Origin: Fimbriimonas sp.
Lineage (GTDB): Bacteria > Armatimonadota > Fimbriimonadia > Fimbriimonadales > Fimbriimonadaceae
Assembly (NCBI GenBank): GCA_031292555.1
Contig: JARLGV010000098.1
Location: forward strand, 62,001 to 126,000
Direction: 5' to 3'
DNA length: 64,000 nt
Shown: positions 34,536 to 43,863 of the stretch, piece after piece
How the letters are laid out: each line of letters begins with the position of its first letter
How positions within the stretch are numbered: the stretch's first letter is position 1
Program-made: the position numbers and the translations under genes
The notes under the pieces: model-generated
Databases searched by the model: none
Seen by the model: the letters and a program-made list of their open reading frames with translations, nothing else
What the model was told of the DNA's origin: nothing

Positions 34536-36548
34536 ATGTCCGAAACGATCCAGACCCTCCTCCAAGAAAATCGTAGTTTCCCCCCTTCTCCTGAGTTCAT
34601 TGCCCAAGCGAACGTCAGCGACCCAGAAATATACGCCAAAGCCGCCGCCGATCCAGAGGCGTTCTGGGAATCCTGGGCAAAGCAACTGGACTGGTTCGAG
34701 CCATGGCACACCGTTTGCGAATTCACTCCACCGGACGCCAAGTGGTTCGTGGGCGGCAAGCTAAATGCCACTTATAACTGCGTCGACCGGCATGCGAACG
34801 GAGCTCGTAAGGACAAGCCGGCGATCATTTGGGAGGCGGAACCCGGAAACTCTCGGACGATCACATACGGGGAGTTGAAGGACGAAGTGTCGCGTCTTGC
34901 GAATGCGTTCAAGGCGCTCGGAGTGGGCAAAGGCGATCGGGTTAGCGTCTATATGCCGATGGTCCCCGAGTTGGCGTACGTCATGTTGGCGTGCGCGAGG
35001 ATTGGCGCGGCCCATAGCGTCGTGTTCGGTGGGTTCAGCGCTGAGTCGCTCGAAGAGCGCACGAACGACGCCGACTGCAAACTGATTGTAACCGCAGACG
35101 GCGGATGGCGTCGAGGACATATCGTGCCCCTCAAAGCGACTGTCGACGAAGCGATGGACCTGGGTTGTCCCTCCGTTTCGCACGTACTGGTCTTGAAACA
35201 TGTAGGCCCGGAAGGGACCCTCACGAATGGACTGGCAGCACCTAAATACAACGAAGGCGTCTGGCAGGAAGGTCGGGATGTGTGGTGGCATGAAATCGTG
35301 CCACAGCAGTCGACTGACTGTCCGTGCGAACCAATGGACAGTGAGGACCTCCTGTTCATTCTCTATACAAGCGGCTCGACGGGCAAGCCGAAGGGAATCG
35401 TCCACACGACGGGCGGTTACATGACCGGCACCTATGCCACCTCAAAATGGGTCTTCGACCTGAAAGACGAGGACATCCACTTCTGTACCGCCGACTGCGG
35501 ATGGGTCACCGGCCACAGTTACGTCGTCTATGGACCCATGGCGAATGGCGCCACCGTCCTCATGTACGAAGGGGCGCCCGACACGCCCGACAAAGACCGA
35601 CTGTGGAGAATTATCGAGAAGCACAAGGCGACAATTCTCTATACGGCGCCGACTGCCATACGCGCCTTTATGAAGTGGGGCACCCAATACCCGGACCGCT
35701 GCGACATGAGCTCGCTAAGGTTGCTGGGAAGCGTGGGCGAGCCGATCAACCCAGAGGCATGGATTTGGTATCACGAGACGATCGGCAAGGGGCGCTGCCC
35801 AGTCGTGGACACGTGGTGGCAGACCGAAACCGGCGCAATCATGATCACGGCACTGCCTGGGATCACCGCCACAAAGCCTGGCTCGGCAACTCAGCCGTTC
35901 CCCGGAATCAGCGTCAGTGTCTACAGCGAGTCTGGAGTTGGTAACCAGATAACCGGACCGGGCGTGACCGGCAAGGCGGGCGGCGGTTTCCTTGTCCTCA
36001 CCAAGCCCTGGCCTAGCATGACGCGCGGCATCTTCAACGACCCCGCCCGGTTCCAAAGGACGTACTGGTCCCGCTTCGAGAATGCCTACTTCGCGGGAGA
36101 CGGCGTCAAACTCGACGAGGAGGGCTATCTGTGGCTGCTGGGACGCGTCGACGACATCATGCTTGTATCCGGGCATAACATCAGCACCATGGAGGTCGAG
36201 AGCGCCCTTGTAGACCACCCATCGGTCGCGGAGGCGGCGGTCATTGGCAAGACCCACGACCTCAAGGGGCAGGCGATCTCTGCGTTCGTGATTTTGCGCG
36301 GAGGCCATGAGAACCATCCCGGTTTGGTGGACGAACTTAAAGGCCACGTCGCGCACAAAATCGGAGCGTTGGCCCGACCGGACGATATTTTCGTCTGTGC
36401 CGAGTTGCCCAAGACCCGAAGCGGCAAAATCATGCGCCGCCTGCTGCGAGACGTCGCCGAAGGCCGTGCGTTAGGCGACACCACGACCCTTGCCGATCCG
36501 GCGGTGGTCGCCTTGCTCAAGGACAAGTACGAGTCTAGCGAAAGCTAG
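34536..36548 (+). CDS. acs: Acetyl-CoA synthetase
   Basis: AMP-forming acetate-CoA ligase, 670 residues, the normal length. The P-loop-like adenylation motif is [15 protein letters not shown], the aromatic acetate-pocket region [11 protein letters not shown], the hinge [16 protein letters not shown], and the acetylation-site Lys is in TRSGKIMRR, where Pat/CobB-type control acts in other bacteria. Activates acetate for the TCA cycle or lipid synthesis. TAAAAT at 34504-34509 is a likely -10. The stop overlaps that of lspA by 4 nt (convergent). Confidence 0.97.
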   Translation: MSETIQTLLQENRSFPPSPEFIAQANVSDPEIYAKAAADPEAFWESWAKQLDWFEPWHTVCEFTPPDAKWFVGGKLNATYNCVDRHANGARKDKPAIIWEAEPGNSRTITYGELKDEVSRLANAFKALGVGKGDRVSVYMPMVPELAYVMLACARIGAAHSVVFGGFSAESLEERTNDADCKLIVTADGGWRRGHIVPLKATVDEAMDLGCPSVSHVLVLKHVGPEGTLTNGLAAPKYNEGVWQEGRDVWWHEIVPQQSTDCPCEPMDSEDLLFILYTSGSTGKPKGIVHTTGGYMTGTYATSKWVFDLKDEDIHFCTADCGWVTGHSYVVYGPMANGATVLMYEGAPDTPDKDRLWRIIEKHKATILYTAPTAIRAFMKWGTQYPDRCDMSSLRLLGSVGEPINPEAWIWYHETIGKGRCPVVDTWWQTETGAIMITALPGITATKPGSATQPFPGISVSVYSESGVGNQITGPGVTGKAGGGFLVLTKPWPSMTRGIFNDPARFQRTYWSRFENAYFAGDGVKLDEEGYLWLLGRVDDIMLVSGHNISTMEVESALVDHPSVAEAAVIGKTHDLKGQAISAFVILRGGHENHPGLVDELKGHVAHKIGALARPDDIFVCAELPKTRSGKIMRRLLRDVAEGRALGDTTTLADPAVVALLKDKYESSES

Positions 36549-37063
36549 AGGTCCGTTCCAGCGTTAGGCGACTCTGGAGCAATGGCCGCTTGGGGCTTTC
36601 CTTGTTTGGCGGTCTCGCCGAACCACGTCGCGATGAGAAGAATCGTTGCGACGGTTATGCACGAATCAGCCACGTTGAAGACCGGAAAGCGAATCGCCCG
36701 GAAATAGAACATGTCGGTTACCCGACCGTTCACGACTCGGTCATACAGGTTGCCAAGTGCTCCCGATGCAAGCAATCCCATCGAAAGATGGCTTAGGATC
36801 GAGTCGTTCGGGTGCTTGAAGCTGTACCATCCAGCGCCGCACGCGATAGCAATCGCCACCGGGGAAAGGAACAGGCCCTTTCCATCGAGGAAACCAAACG
36901 CGATTCCCTCGTTGTACTGGAGAGTGATTTCGAAAATGCCTGGAAATGGCAGGCCCCTAATAGATCCGTGTTGCGGAATGGCTCCGCGCACCCAAGCCTT
37001 CACGGCTTGGTCGACGACCAGCATCAGTAATGTGATCGTCACGAAGATGTAAGGCCGCTTCAA
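36545..37063 (-). CDS. lspA: Lipoprotein signal peptidase (signal peptidase II)
   Basis: A 172-residue inner-membrane aspartyl protease with four predicted transmembrane helices that cleaves prolipoproteins before the lipidated Cys. Family blocks: [36 protein letters not shown] with catalytic Asp117, and FPVFNVADS with catalytic Asp133. It starts with TTG inside TTGA overlapping the ileS stop codon, so its translation is coupled to ileS, the classical neighbour. Its substrate in this window includes the sugar-binding lipoprotein at 4315. Confidence 0.96.
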   Translation of the reverse strand: MKRPYIFVTITLLMLVVDQAVKAWVRGAIPQHGSIRGLPFPGIFEITLQYNEGIAFGFLDGKGLFLSPVAIAIACGAGWYSFKHPNDSILSHLSMGLLASGALGNLYDRVVNGRVTDMFYFRAIRFPVFNVADSCITVATILLIATWFGETAKQGKPQAAIAPESPNAGTDL

Positions 37064-39810
37064 ATGCCGACCACCGCACGATCACGCCTTGTCAGGGGTA
37101 CTCCGTCAACCAACTCCACATCTTGCCTTCTCAAGCGGGATCGCTCGCACTTGAGGTAGGGACTCTTGCGGAAAGTGACACTCGTCTCGCCCTCTACCAA
37201 TTCCACCCCGCTCATCTTGAAGAGAATCGCCAACTCCTCGACTTCGAACGTTTTGAGTGTTCTCAGCGTTCCACCCAACTCGGAAATTGTGACGATTGCG
37301 TCTTGGGTGTCCTTGACCTCATCGGTCCCCTTCCACTGCTCGAAGGCGGCGAAGACGTCCTCGCGAACTCCCCATACGGCCGAGTATCGAGCTTGCAGAT
37401 CACTTCCCTCGATGTCTTCGAACCGCTCTTTGGCCGGGACGTCGAAGGTCGCGGTGTGTACCGTGCCGGTCATCCCCATCTTCGTCCAGGTTTCCTCGGC
37501 CGTGTGAGTGAGAATCGGCGCAAGGAGCTTGACCAATTGCGTCAACACATAGTTGCATGCGAATTGGGCCGACCAGCGGAGATCCGAATCGGTGGCCTCG
37601 CAGTACATTCGGTCCTTGATGGAGTCCATATACTGCTTCGAGAGTTCCTTGGCACAGAAGTTGTGGATTGAACTAAGGACTGCGCCGAAGTTGTACCGCT
37701 TGTACGAGTCGACGCAGAAAACCGAAAGCAGGTCCACCTGTTCGATGATCCAAGCGTCCAGGTCGAGCAACGGCGCCTTCCGGTCGGGCTGATAGCCGGC
37801 GAGATTTCCGAGCAGGAAGCGCAAGGTGTTGCGAACCGTGCGGTAGTTCTCGCCGAACTGGCGGAGCAAGTTATCGGAACACGGCACGTCGTTCGCGTAG
37901 TCGACGCTTGCCACCCAATAGCGGATCACGTCGGCGCCGTACTTCTGGCAGGCTTCCTCTGGGTCGACGGAGTTGCCCGCCCGCTTCGACATCTTGAGCC
38001 CCTTTTCGTCCAAGACGAATCCGTGCGTGAGCACCTGTTTGTACGGGGCCGAGTTATGGGTTGCCGCGCCGATGACCAGAGAGGACATGAACCAGCCGCG
38101 GTGCTGATCGGACCCCTCTAGATAGAGGTCGACCGGCCATCGTTCTCGCCACTGCGGCTCAAAGTCGCTTTGGATGACGCAGAGCGACGTGGAACCGCTA
38201 TCGAACCACACATCCAGCACGTCGGTTTCTTTCACGAATTCGGTTTCGCCCGTCTGCGGATGGGCATAACCTTGCGGCAATATATCGTCGGGACCCTTCT
38301 CAAACCAAGCGTCCGATCCTTCCGCCTCCACGAGTTTTGCGACCGCTTCGATCGCAATGGGATCCAGAACCGGCGTCCTTGTCTTGGCGCCGTAGAAGAT
38401 CGGGATGCCTACGCCCCACGGGCGCTGTCGGGAGATGCACCAATCCGGCCGACCCGACACCATCGCGTCGATTCGGTTACGGCCTTGCGGCGGAAACCAC
38501 TCGACGGTCTCGGTCTCGGCGAGCATGCGCTTGCGCAGGCCGGAGTGGTCGATACCCACGAACCATTGCTCGGTCGCTCGGAAGATGACGGGCTTGTCAT
38601 CTCGTTCTGCGTACGGATAGGAGTGAGAGAACGCATCCGATTTGAGCAAGGCTCCAACTTCTTTGAGGCGCTCGACAACGACCGTATCGCAATCCTTGTA
38701 GAAGGTCCCTGCGAATTCGCCGGTCTCCTCGGTCAAGACACCGCGTTCGTCGACCGTATTTGGCGTCGGCAACCCGTACTTGAGGCCGGTGTAAAAGTCG
38801 TCGCGACCATGCGATGGCGCGGTGTGTACAACACCGGTTCCGTCCTCGGTCGTGACGTATTCGGCCATGACGGCGATCGACGGCCGGTCGAAGATCGGGT
38901 GCTTGAACTTGGCGTGATCCAGATTGATCCCATCGAGCCGTTCGACCACCTTGTGGTCCTGCCACCCGAGCGTTTCGGCAAGTTTTGCGACAAGCGAGTC
39001 GAGGACCAGATAGTGGTCGTCGCCTACCTGCACCACCGCGTACACGAACGACGGATGGAAGGCGACGGCGAGGTTCGCCGGAATCGTCCACGGGGTCGTA
39101 GTCCAGATGATCGTGTAGAAGTTCTCGAACCTATCGAACAGCTTGTTCGGGTCTTCAAGTAGCGGGAATCGCACGTAGATCGAGGTTGAGACATGGTCCC
39201 GATAGACGATCTCGGTATCGGCGAGAGCCGTGCGCGAGGTCGGGCTCCAAAGCGTAGGCCTCAGGCCCTTGTATACGTACCCGCCCTCAACGAGTCGCTT
39301 GAACACTCGGATGATCTGGGCTTCGAACTGGAAGTCCATCGTGGCGTACGGTCGCTCCCAAAGCCCGAACACGCCGAGGCGCTTGAACTGAGCGGTTTGA
39401 ACCTGGATGTACTGCTTGGCATGCTCCCGGCAGGCTCGTCGGAGTTCGACCACCGTCGGAGTGATCTTCTTTTCGGCGAACTTCTTCATGACCGCCTGTT
39501 CGATCGGCAATCCGTGGTTGTCGTAACCAGGCACGTACGGCACGCGGAAGCCCATCATCGTGCGCGACTTCACCACGAAATCCTTGAGGATCTTGTTCAT
39601 GGCGGTGCCGATGTGGATGGGCGAGTTCGTATAGGGCGGGCCGTCGTGGAGCACGAACGATGGAGCGTCCTTTCGGCTGCTCTGAATCGTGTGGTAAATC
39701 TGATCTTCTTCCCATTTGGCTTGAATCGTTGGCTCAAGCCGAGGGAGGTCGGCTTTCATCGGAATGGTGAAAGCCGGATCAGGCAGGTTCAGAGTCTTCC
39801 TAAGGTCCAT
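37060..39810 (-). CDS. ileS: Isoleucyl-tRNA synthetase with degenerate C-terminal zinc knuckle
   Basis: Class I aminoacyl-tRNA synthetase of 916 residues. The HIGH motif reads HIGT (66-69), the editing domain spans about 200-400 with TTPWTIPANLAVA and GTGVVHTAPSHG, and KMSKR is at 606-610. After the anticodon-binding helices the C-terminus reads KCERSRLRR...[14 protein letters not shown]. Bacterial IleS normally ends with CxxC...CxxC zinc ligands; here only one of four Cys remains, the others apparently replaced by Ser, Thr and Asp/Arg. The rest is intact and it is the only ileS visible. No T-box leader fits in the 92 nt upstream. Confidence 0.97.
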   Translation of the reverse strand: MDLRKTLNLPDPAFTIPMKADLPRLEPTIQAKWEEDQIYHTIQSSRKDAPSFVLHDGPPYTNSPIHIGTAMNKILKDFVVKSRTMMGFRVPYVPGYDNHGLPIEQAVMKKFAEKKITPTVVELRRACREHAKQYIQVQTAQFKRLGVFGLWERPYATMDFQFEAQIIRVFKRLVEGGYVYKGLRPTLWSPTSRTALADTEIVYRDHVSTSIYVRFPLLEDPNKLFDRFENFYTIIWTTTPWTIPANLAVAFHPSFVYAVVQVGDDHYLVLDSLVAKLAETLGWQDHKVVERLDGINLDHAKFKHPIFDRPSIAVMAEYVTTEDGTGVVHTAPSHGRDDFYTGLKYGLPTPNTVDERGVLTEETGEFAGTFYKDCDTVVVERLKEVGALLKSDAFSHSYPYAERDDKPVIFRATEQWFVGIDHSGLRKRMLAETETVEWFPPQGRNRIDAMVSGRPDWCISRQRPWGVGIPIFYGAKTRTPVLDPIAIEAVAKLVEAEGSDAWFEKGPDDILPQGYAHPQTGETEFVKETDVLDVWFDSGSTSLCVIQSDFEPQWRERWPVDLYLEGSDQHRGWFMSSLVIGAATHNSAPYKQVLTHGFVLDEKGLKMSKRAGNSVDPEEACQKYGADVIRYWVASVDYANDVPCSDNLLRQFGENYRTVRNTLRFLLGNLAGYQPDRKAPLLDLDAWIIEQVDLLSVFCVDSYKRYNFGAVLSSIHNFCAKELSKQYMDSIKDRMYCEATDSDLRWSAQFACNYVLTQLVKLLAPILTHTAEETWTKMGMTGTVHTATFDVPAKERFEDIEGSDLQARYSAVWGVREDVFAAFEQWKGTDEVKDTQDAIVTISELGGTLRTLKTFEVEELAILFKMSGVELVEGETSVTFRKSPYLKCERSRLRRQDVELVDGVPLTRRDRAVVGI

Positions 39811-39902
39811 GTCGGACCTAGCAGTTTACCGCCTTGCTCCTCATAGCCCAGCAGAATGCCAGCGGCCCTCTTGTCTGGACCGCGACGGAACCGCTTTTGG
39901 TA

Positions 39903-41102
39903 TCACTCGGGCTGGTCGCCAAGTCTTAGGTAGATCGCGGCGCCGGTTCCGACAGAGGACTCCGCCCAGGCGGAGCCGTGGTGACGGGCGGCGATTCGGG
40001 CGACGTTGGCCAGGCCCATGCCAACGCCGGGATACTCTTCGTCCCGATGCAGACGTTCGAACGGCTCGAAGATCTTGGAGGCATATTGAGGCTCAAAGCC
40101 AATCCCATCGTCCTGAAATCTAACTGTCACACTGTTTCCGCAACGTTCGGTTGTCACGACGAGAGTGGGGATCTGATTTGGCTTTGAGTAGCGGATCGCA
40201 TTCGTTACGATCGCCTCGATCGCGAGCCTGAGTTGATGACGATCTCCGAATACCACGATCTGGTTGGGCTTCTCGAATCTTAGGCGGGCTCCCAGTGAGA
40301 CGGAGGCAGTTTGAGCCTCGAACGCCAGCAGTTCGCATAGATTGATCGATTCCATGACCAAGCCGGCTTTAGCCAGCCTTGCATACACAAGCAACGCATC
40401 CACCAGACGGCTCAGCTTAAGTGCCGCCCCGGAGATTCGCCCCAACTTCTCCCGCGCAGGCGCAGTCAATTCCTCGCCGAAGTCTTCTTCCAGAATGCGC
40501 GAGTTGCCGACGATCGCGCGTGCCGGAGTTCTCAGATCATGGGAAACGTTGTAGCAGAAGCCTTCCAGTTCTCGATTGGCGAATTCAAGTTCGCGCGTTC
40601 GGTCTCGGACCCGTTCCTCAAGCGATTGATTCAGGCGCTCCAACTCGGCTTGAGCTGCCTCTCGACTCAGCTTCTCTGTCCGTTCCCGGTGGGCTAGAGC
40701 TATGATTCCGAGCCCGACAAGGCCGTAAAGCAACAGGCTGATCTGGTCTGAACGCTCCCCAAAATTGATTGCGTCGACCGGGGGAATGAGTACCCAGGCC
40801 GCCATAAAGACGCCGAGGAGCAAGGCGAGCATACCGGGGCCCGATCCGCCATACCATGCGCTGACAAGAACGGCGGGAACGAAGAGCATCATGCGGCTTT
40901 TCTCCTCCAGGTCGTGGTTGATCCCGAACCGAACGAGAGTGGCAGCAAGAGTCGTTGCGATGGCGAGCAAATACCCGCCGGTTCGATCCAGCCTCTGGAG
41001 GAAACCCTTAGCCTGCATCTCCCTTGCCATTCGAAGGAGATTCTGACGGCTTTCGCGCTGGCTTCGATAGACGTTGGTGTCCCCCCGAACACCCTTCGGC
41101 AC
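39903..41102 (-). CDS. Membrane histidine kinase with KdpD-like DUF4118 sensor
   Basis: A 399-residue sensor kinase. An N-terminal DUF4118 membrane module (about 42-137, with MLFVPAVLVSAWYGGSGPG and four hydrophobic segments) is followed by a coiled coil, the HisKA domain with the phospho-acceptor His188 in NVSHDLRTP, and an HATPase domain with N-box NAIRYS, G1 DDGIGFE and G2 GMGLANV. No response regulator gene is adjacent, so the partner is unknown. GTG at 41102 or ATG at 41030 may be the start. Divergent from the Y-family polymerase gene across 92 nt. Confidence 0.92.
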   Translation of the reverse strand: MPKGVRGDTNVYRSQRESRQNLLRMAREMQAKGFLQRLDRTGGYLLAIATTLAATLVRFGINHDLEEKSRMMLFVPAVLVSAWYGGSGPGMLALLLGVFMAAWVLIPPVDAINFGERSDQISLLLYGLVGLGIIALAHRERTEKLSREAAQAELERLNQSLEERVRDRTRELEFANRELEGFCYNVSHDLRTPARAIVGNSRILEEDFGEELTAPAREKLGRISGAALKLSRLVDALLVYARLAKAGLVMESINLCELLAFEAQTASVSLGARLRFEKPNQIVVFGDRHQLRLAIEAIVTNAIRYSKPNQIPTLVVTTERCGNSVTVRFQDDGIGFEPQYASKIFEPFERLHRDEEYPGVGMGLANVARIAARHHGSAWAESSVGTGAAIYLRLGDQPE

Positions 41103-41158
41103 ATCCTATCTCCAAATCCGCAACGAGGAACAACATCGAAGTTCGTGAGCCGATCCCC

Positions 41159-41214
41159 TTGGATTTCCGGACAGATGTGGCGTATAGTGTCTGTATGGTA
41201 GACAACTTTCTACC
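41159..41214 (+). promoter_or_regulatory. Promoter and overlapping palindromes of the Y-family polymerase gene
   Basis: TTGGAT (41159-41164), 18-nt spacer, TATAGT (41183-41188), then 6 nt to the ATG at 41195, with no ribosome site: a clean leaderless-type promoter. TGTCT-N7-AGACA (41188-41204) overlaps the -10 end and the start codon, and GGTAGA-N6-TCTACC (41197-41214) follows. Such placement suits a repressor, possibly a DNA-damage regulator. Confidence 0.5.
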
Positions 41215-42478
41215 TATAACCCAACGAGATCGAGGACTGAGATACATGTTCCTCGATTTCAACGCGTATTTCGCCTCGGTCGAGCAACAAGAGCGGCCCG
41301 AATTGCGAGGAAAGCCGGTGGCGGTGGTGCCAATGGTGTCGGACTCGACCTCGTGCATTGCCGCCTCGTACGAGGCCAAACGGTACGGCATCCGTTGCGG
41401 CACGAATGTGGGTGATGCCAGGCGCATGTGTCCGGATCTCGAAGTCGTCGGCGCGCGGCCACGGATCTACGTCGCCTACCACGAAAAGCTAAAGCAGGTT
41501 GCGGAGAGAGTGCTCCCGATCGATCAGGTGCACAGCATCGATGAAGTCAGTTTCCGGCTCCTCGGCGAAGAACGTCAACGTGAGCAGGCCTGCAAGATCG
41601 CCGCCGAGATGAAACAGACGATGCGCAAGGCGGTCGGGGACTGCATCCGCTGTTCGATTGGAGTTGCCCCCAACCGCTTTCTCGCCAAGGTCGCGACCGA
41701 CATGCAGAAACCGGACGGTCTTGTGGTGCTGGAAACGCACGAACTTCCGCAGAAGCTCTACAGCCTGGGTTTGACCGAGTTCGTTGGGATCAACCGGGGG
41801 ATGGAGAAGCGGCTCAACGGATCGCTGATCTTCACCGCCGAGCAGCTATGCTCGGCATCTCGCGGCGACCTGATACGGGCGTTCGGTTCCATCGTCGGAG
41901 AGAAGTGGTGGTACATGCTCCGAGGCTTCGACATGGGCCCGGAGATACACCCTCGCCGATCGCTGGGGCATTCGAGCGTTTTGGCGCCCGAACTCCGCAC
42001 CGACAAAGGCTGTCGCGACGTGATGCTCCGCCTCATCCAGAAGGCGTCCGCGCGCCTTCGCTCGGAGGATCTATGGACCGAGTCGATGGATTTGAGCGTG
42101 AGCGGAAAGGCAAAGTCGTGGCAGACCCACGTCAGGTTGCCCCCGACTCAAGACACCGTCGCTCTGAATGAATACTTCCTATCGGCGTGGGCGGGCAGGG
42201 ATTTCCGGCTACCCATCAAAGTCGGCGTGACGTTTCACGGCCTCCGAAAGGCCGAACAGGTCACGCCATCCCTCTTCGACCCTCACTACGACCGGGCGCT
42301 TCTCAATCGGGCAGTTGACCGCGTCAACAACAAGTTCGGGAAGAACACGATCTACCTCGCCGGCATGCAACGCGCCCGCCACCAGGCCGACGAGAAGATC
42401 GCCTTCAACAAGACCTGGCTCTTTCAGGAGGGGAAAGGAGACAATGCCATTATCGACATCCCAGATCTCGCCCCGTAG
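41195..42478 (+). CDS. Y-family DNA polymerase (Pol IV/DinB-like)
   Basis: A 427-residue translesion polymerase. The palm begins MFLDFNAYFASVEQQE with the first metal Asp (Asp21); the second catalytic acidic pair is in VHSIDEVSF. A fingers-type YEAKRYGIRCG block and CSIGVAPNRFLAKVATDMQKPDG follow; thumb and little-finger regions complete it. The chain is longer than typical DinB and the little finger is divergent, so it may be a separate Y-family subgroup. It copies past damaged DNA with low fidelity. No imuA, lexA or dnaE2 gene is beside it. Confidence 0.93.
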   Translation: MVDNFLPITQRDRGLRYMFLDFNAYFASVEQQERPELRGKPVAVVPMVSDSTSCIAASYEAKRYGIRCGTNVGDARRMCPDLEVVGARPRIYVAYHEKLKQVAERVLPIDQVHSIDEVSFRLLGEERQREQACKIAAEMKQTMRKAVGDCIRCSIGVAPNRFLAKVATDMQKPDGLVVLETHELPQKLYSLGLTEFVGINRGMEKRLNGSLIFTAEQLCSASRGDLIRAFGSIVGEKWWYMLRGFDMGPEIHPRRSLGHSSVLAPELRTDKGCRDVMLRLIQKASARLRSEDLWTESMDLSVSGKAKSWQTHVRLPPTQDTVALNEYFLSAWAGRDFRLPIKVGVTFHGLRKAEQVTPSLFDPHYDRALLNRAVDRVNNKFGKNTIYLAGMQRARHQADEKIAFNKTWLFQEGKGDNAIIDIPDLAP

Positions 42479-42485
42479 TCGGGAT

Positions 42486-42998
42486 TCACCGCCGCGAGCC
42501 GGCTCTTGGCGAATCGACCCCGCCCTTGGACCGCTGCGCGACATACCAAATGCCGACTGCAATCGCATAGAACAGCCAAGGCGAACTGAGTCCGTGAATC
42601 ACCCGTTGGATCACCGACAGGTATCGCAAAATGGGGTCGGTCGGAAGGACATGGGTAAAGACCCAGTAAACGAATACAAGCAAACCGCTCATCGGGGCCA
42701 GGCGTACATAGGCCTCCATCAGGGTCGGCTGGCCCGAGGATGGCTGAATCGCTGCCGCTCGATATTCCTGATTCGGTTCGGTTTTTACCGGATTCCTGGT
42801 CCGGACCTCTTGAAGTAGTCGCTCCACATCCTGGGCTGAAAGCTGCGTCGCTTCGGCGACATCGTGGATGGTGACCATCGCTTGACGACTTGCTTCCTCT
42901 TGCTGGCGTTCGGCCCAAAGGTTCATCACTTCCTTGGCTTCGACTTGGCTCATATAGGTGGGCCGAACATCCTCAAACTCGTGCCGCGTGTTATTCAT
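42486..42998 (-). CDS. HTH-plus-membrane protein, paralog 1
   Basis: A 170-residue protein, tandem paralog of the gene at 43279-43770. A shared N-terminal domain of about 60 residues includes LWAERQQEEASRQ, then VTIHDVAEATQLSAQDVERLL, which looks like a helix-turn-helix. A variable Pro/Gln-rich linker is followed by two hydrophobic segments (MSGLLVFVYWVFTHVL, WLFYAIAVGIWYVA) and a basic end. I recognise no family. The arrangement suggests a membrane-tethered DNA- or protein-binding module. Confidence 0.65.
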   Translation of the reverse strand: MNNTRHEFEDVRPTYMSQVEAKEVMNLWAERQQEEASRQAMVTIHDVAEATQLSAQDVERLLQEVRTRNPVKTEPNQEYRAAAIQPSSGQPTLMEAYVRLAPMSGLLVFVYWVFTHVLPTDPILRYLSVIQRVIHGLSSPWLFYAIAVGIWYVAQRSKGGVDSPRAGSRR

Positions 42999-43278
42999 AC
43001 GAAGGGGGGAATTGTTGAAACAGAGCTAGTCGGTTCTCGCTCAGATAGCTGGCAGATGTCTGTTGCCATATTGATGGCCAACACCTATCATAAGCCGAAA
43101 CGTAGCGCAAGCCACAAGAGTTACGGGTAATCCTCGTCACACTTGCTCTGCCGGAGCATACCGCTCCAAAAGAAGGACGCCCCCAAACCCCACCCTTGAA
43201 TCATCGCGGTTTGGCGGGAGCGCTTCTTCTCGTTTGCGAACTGGTGCTCCATCAGCGCGAAGCCGGAGGGGCTGGGAT

Positions 43279-43770
43279 CTATCGCTTGGACGATCGAAAT
43301 TCCCTTTCAGCGAGAGCTCTCTTCACTTGGGTCGACACGATCGTTCGGTAGGCGTAGGAAAGTATGTATCCGGCGAAGACCAAGATCGCATAGAGAATAA
43401 GAAGTGTCGTCACTTCGTTCGAGCGGTACGGTCCTGCTCCCGTGTACAACCAGGCCACGAGCAGGGCCGCGCAGCCCGAAAGCGGTCCGACTTTGACGAT
43501 TGCGTCGAGGAGCCGTACGTCCGAAACATGGATCTCGGGTGAGGGAGGGTGGACCTGACTGGGTTGCGGAGTCCGAATCTCGCTCAGTAGGCGGACGACA
43601 TCCTGTTCGCTAAGCTGAGTTGCCTCGGCGACATCGTGTACGGTGATCAGCGACTGCCTTGATGCCTCCTCTCGCTGGCGGCGAGCCCATAACTCCATGA
43701 GTTCATTAGCCTCCGCCTGGGTCATGAAATGGGGGTCGATATGGGACGGCTTGGCTCCTGGGTCGCTCAT
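43279..43770 (-). CDS. HTH-plus-membrane protein, paralog 2
   Basis: A 163-residue protein whose first 65 residues closely match the neighbour (MTQAEANELMELWARRQ, EEASRQSLITVHDVAEATQL, SEQDVVRLLSEIRT). The linker and membrane part (PLSGCAALLVAWLY, LILYAILVFAGYILSYAY) have diverged, but the positions of the two hydrophobic segments are the same. The duplication is therefore old, with the HTH-like part under stronger constraint. The 280-nt gap between the paralogs (42999-43278) holds no gene that I can support. Confidence 0.65.
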   Translation of the reverse strand: MSDPGAKPSHIDPHFMTQAEANELMELWARRQREEASRQSLITVHDVAEATQLSEQDVVRLLSEIRTPQPSQVHPPSPEIHVSDVRLLDAIVKVGPLSGCAALLVAWLYTGAGPYRSNEVTTLLILYAILVFAGYILSYAYRTIVSTQVKRALAEREFRSSKR

Positions 43771-43863
43771 CGATCATCACCTAGCGCGCCAACGGTCTCG
43801 GCTGGCGTACTGACTCAGTATAGGGTACGTAGCGCCGACTCTTCAGGGTTCAGATTTTTGTGA

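Noticed and set aside
38170-39162. Long open frame of about 330 codons on the plus strand inside ileS
   Set aside because: It is antisense to highly conserved IleS sequence and its composition (Arg/His/Gly-rich, no domain) is that of a shadow frame.
39811-39902. T-box leader before ileS
   Set aside because: Only 92 nt are available and no T-box or specifier stem is visible.
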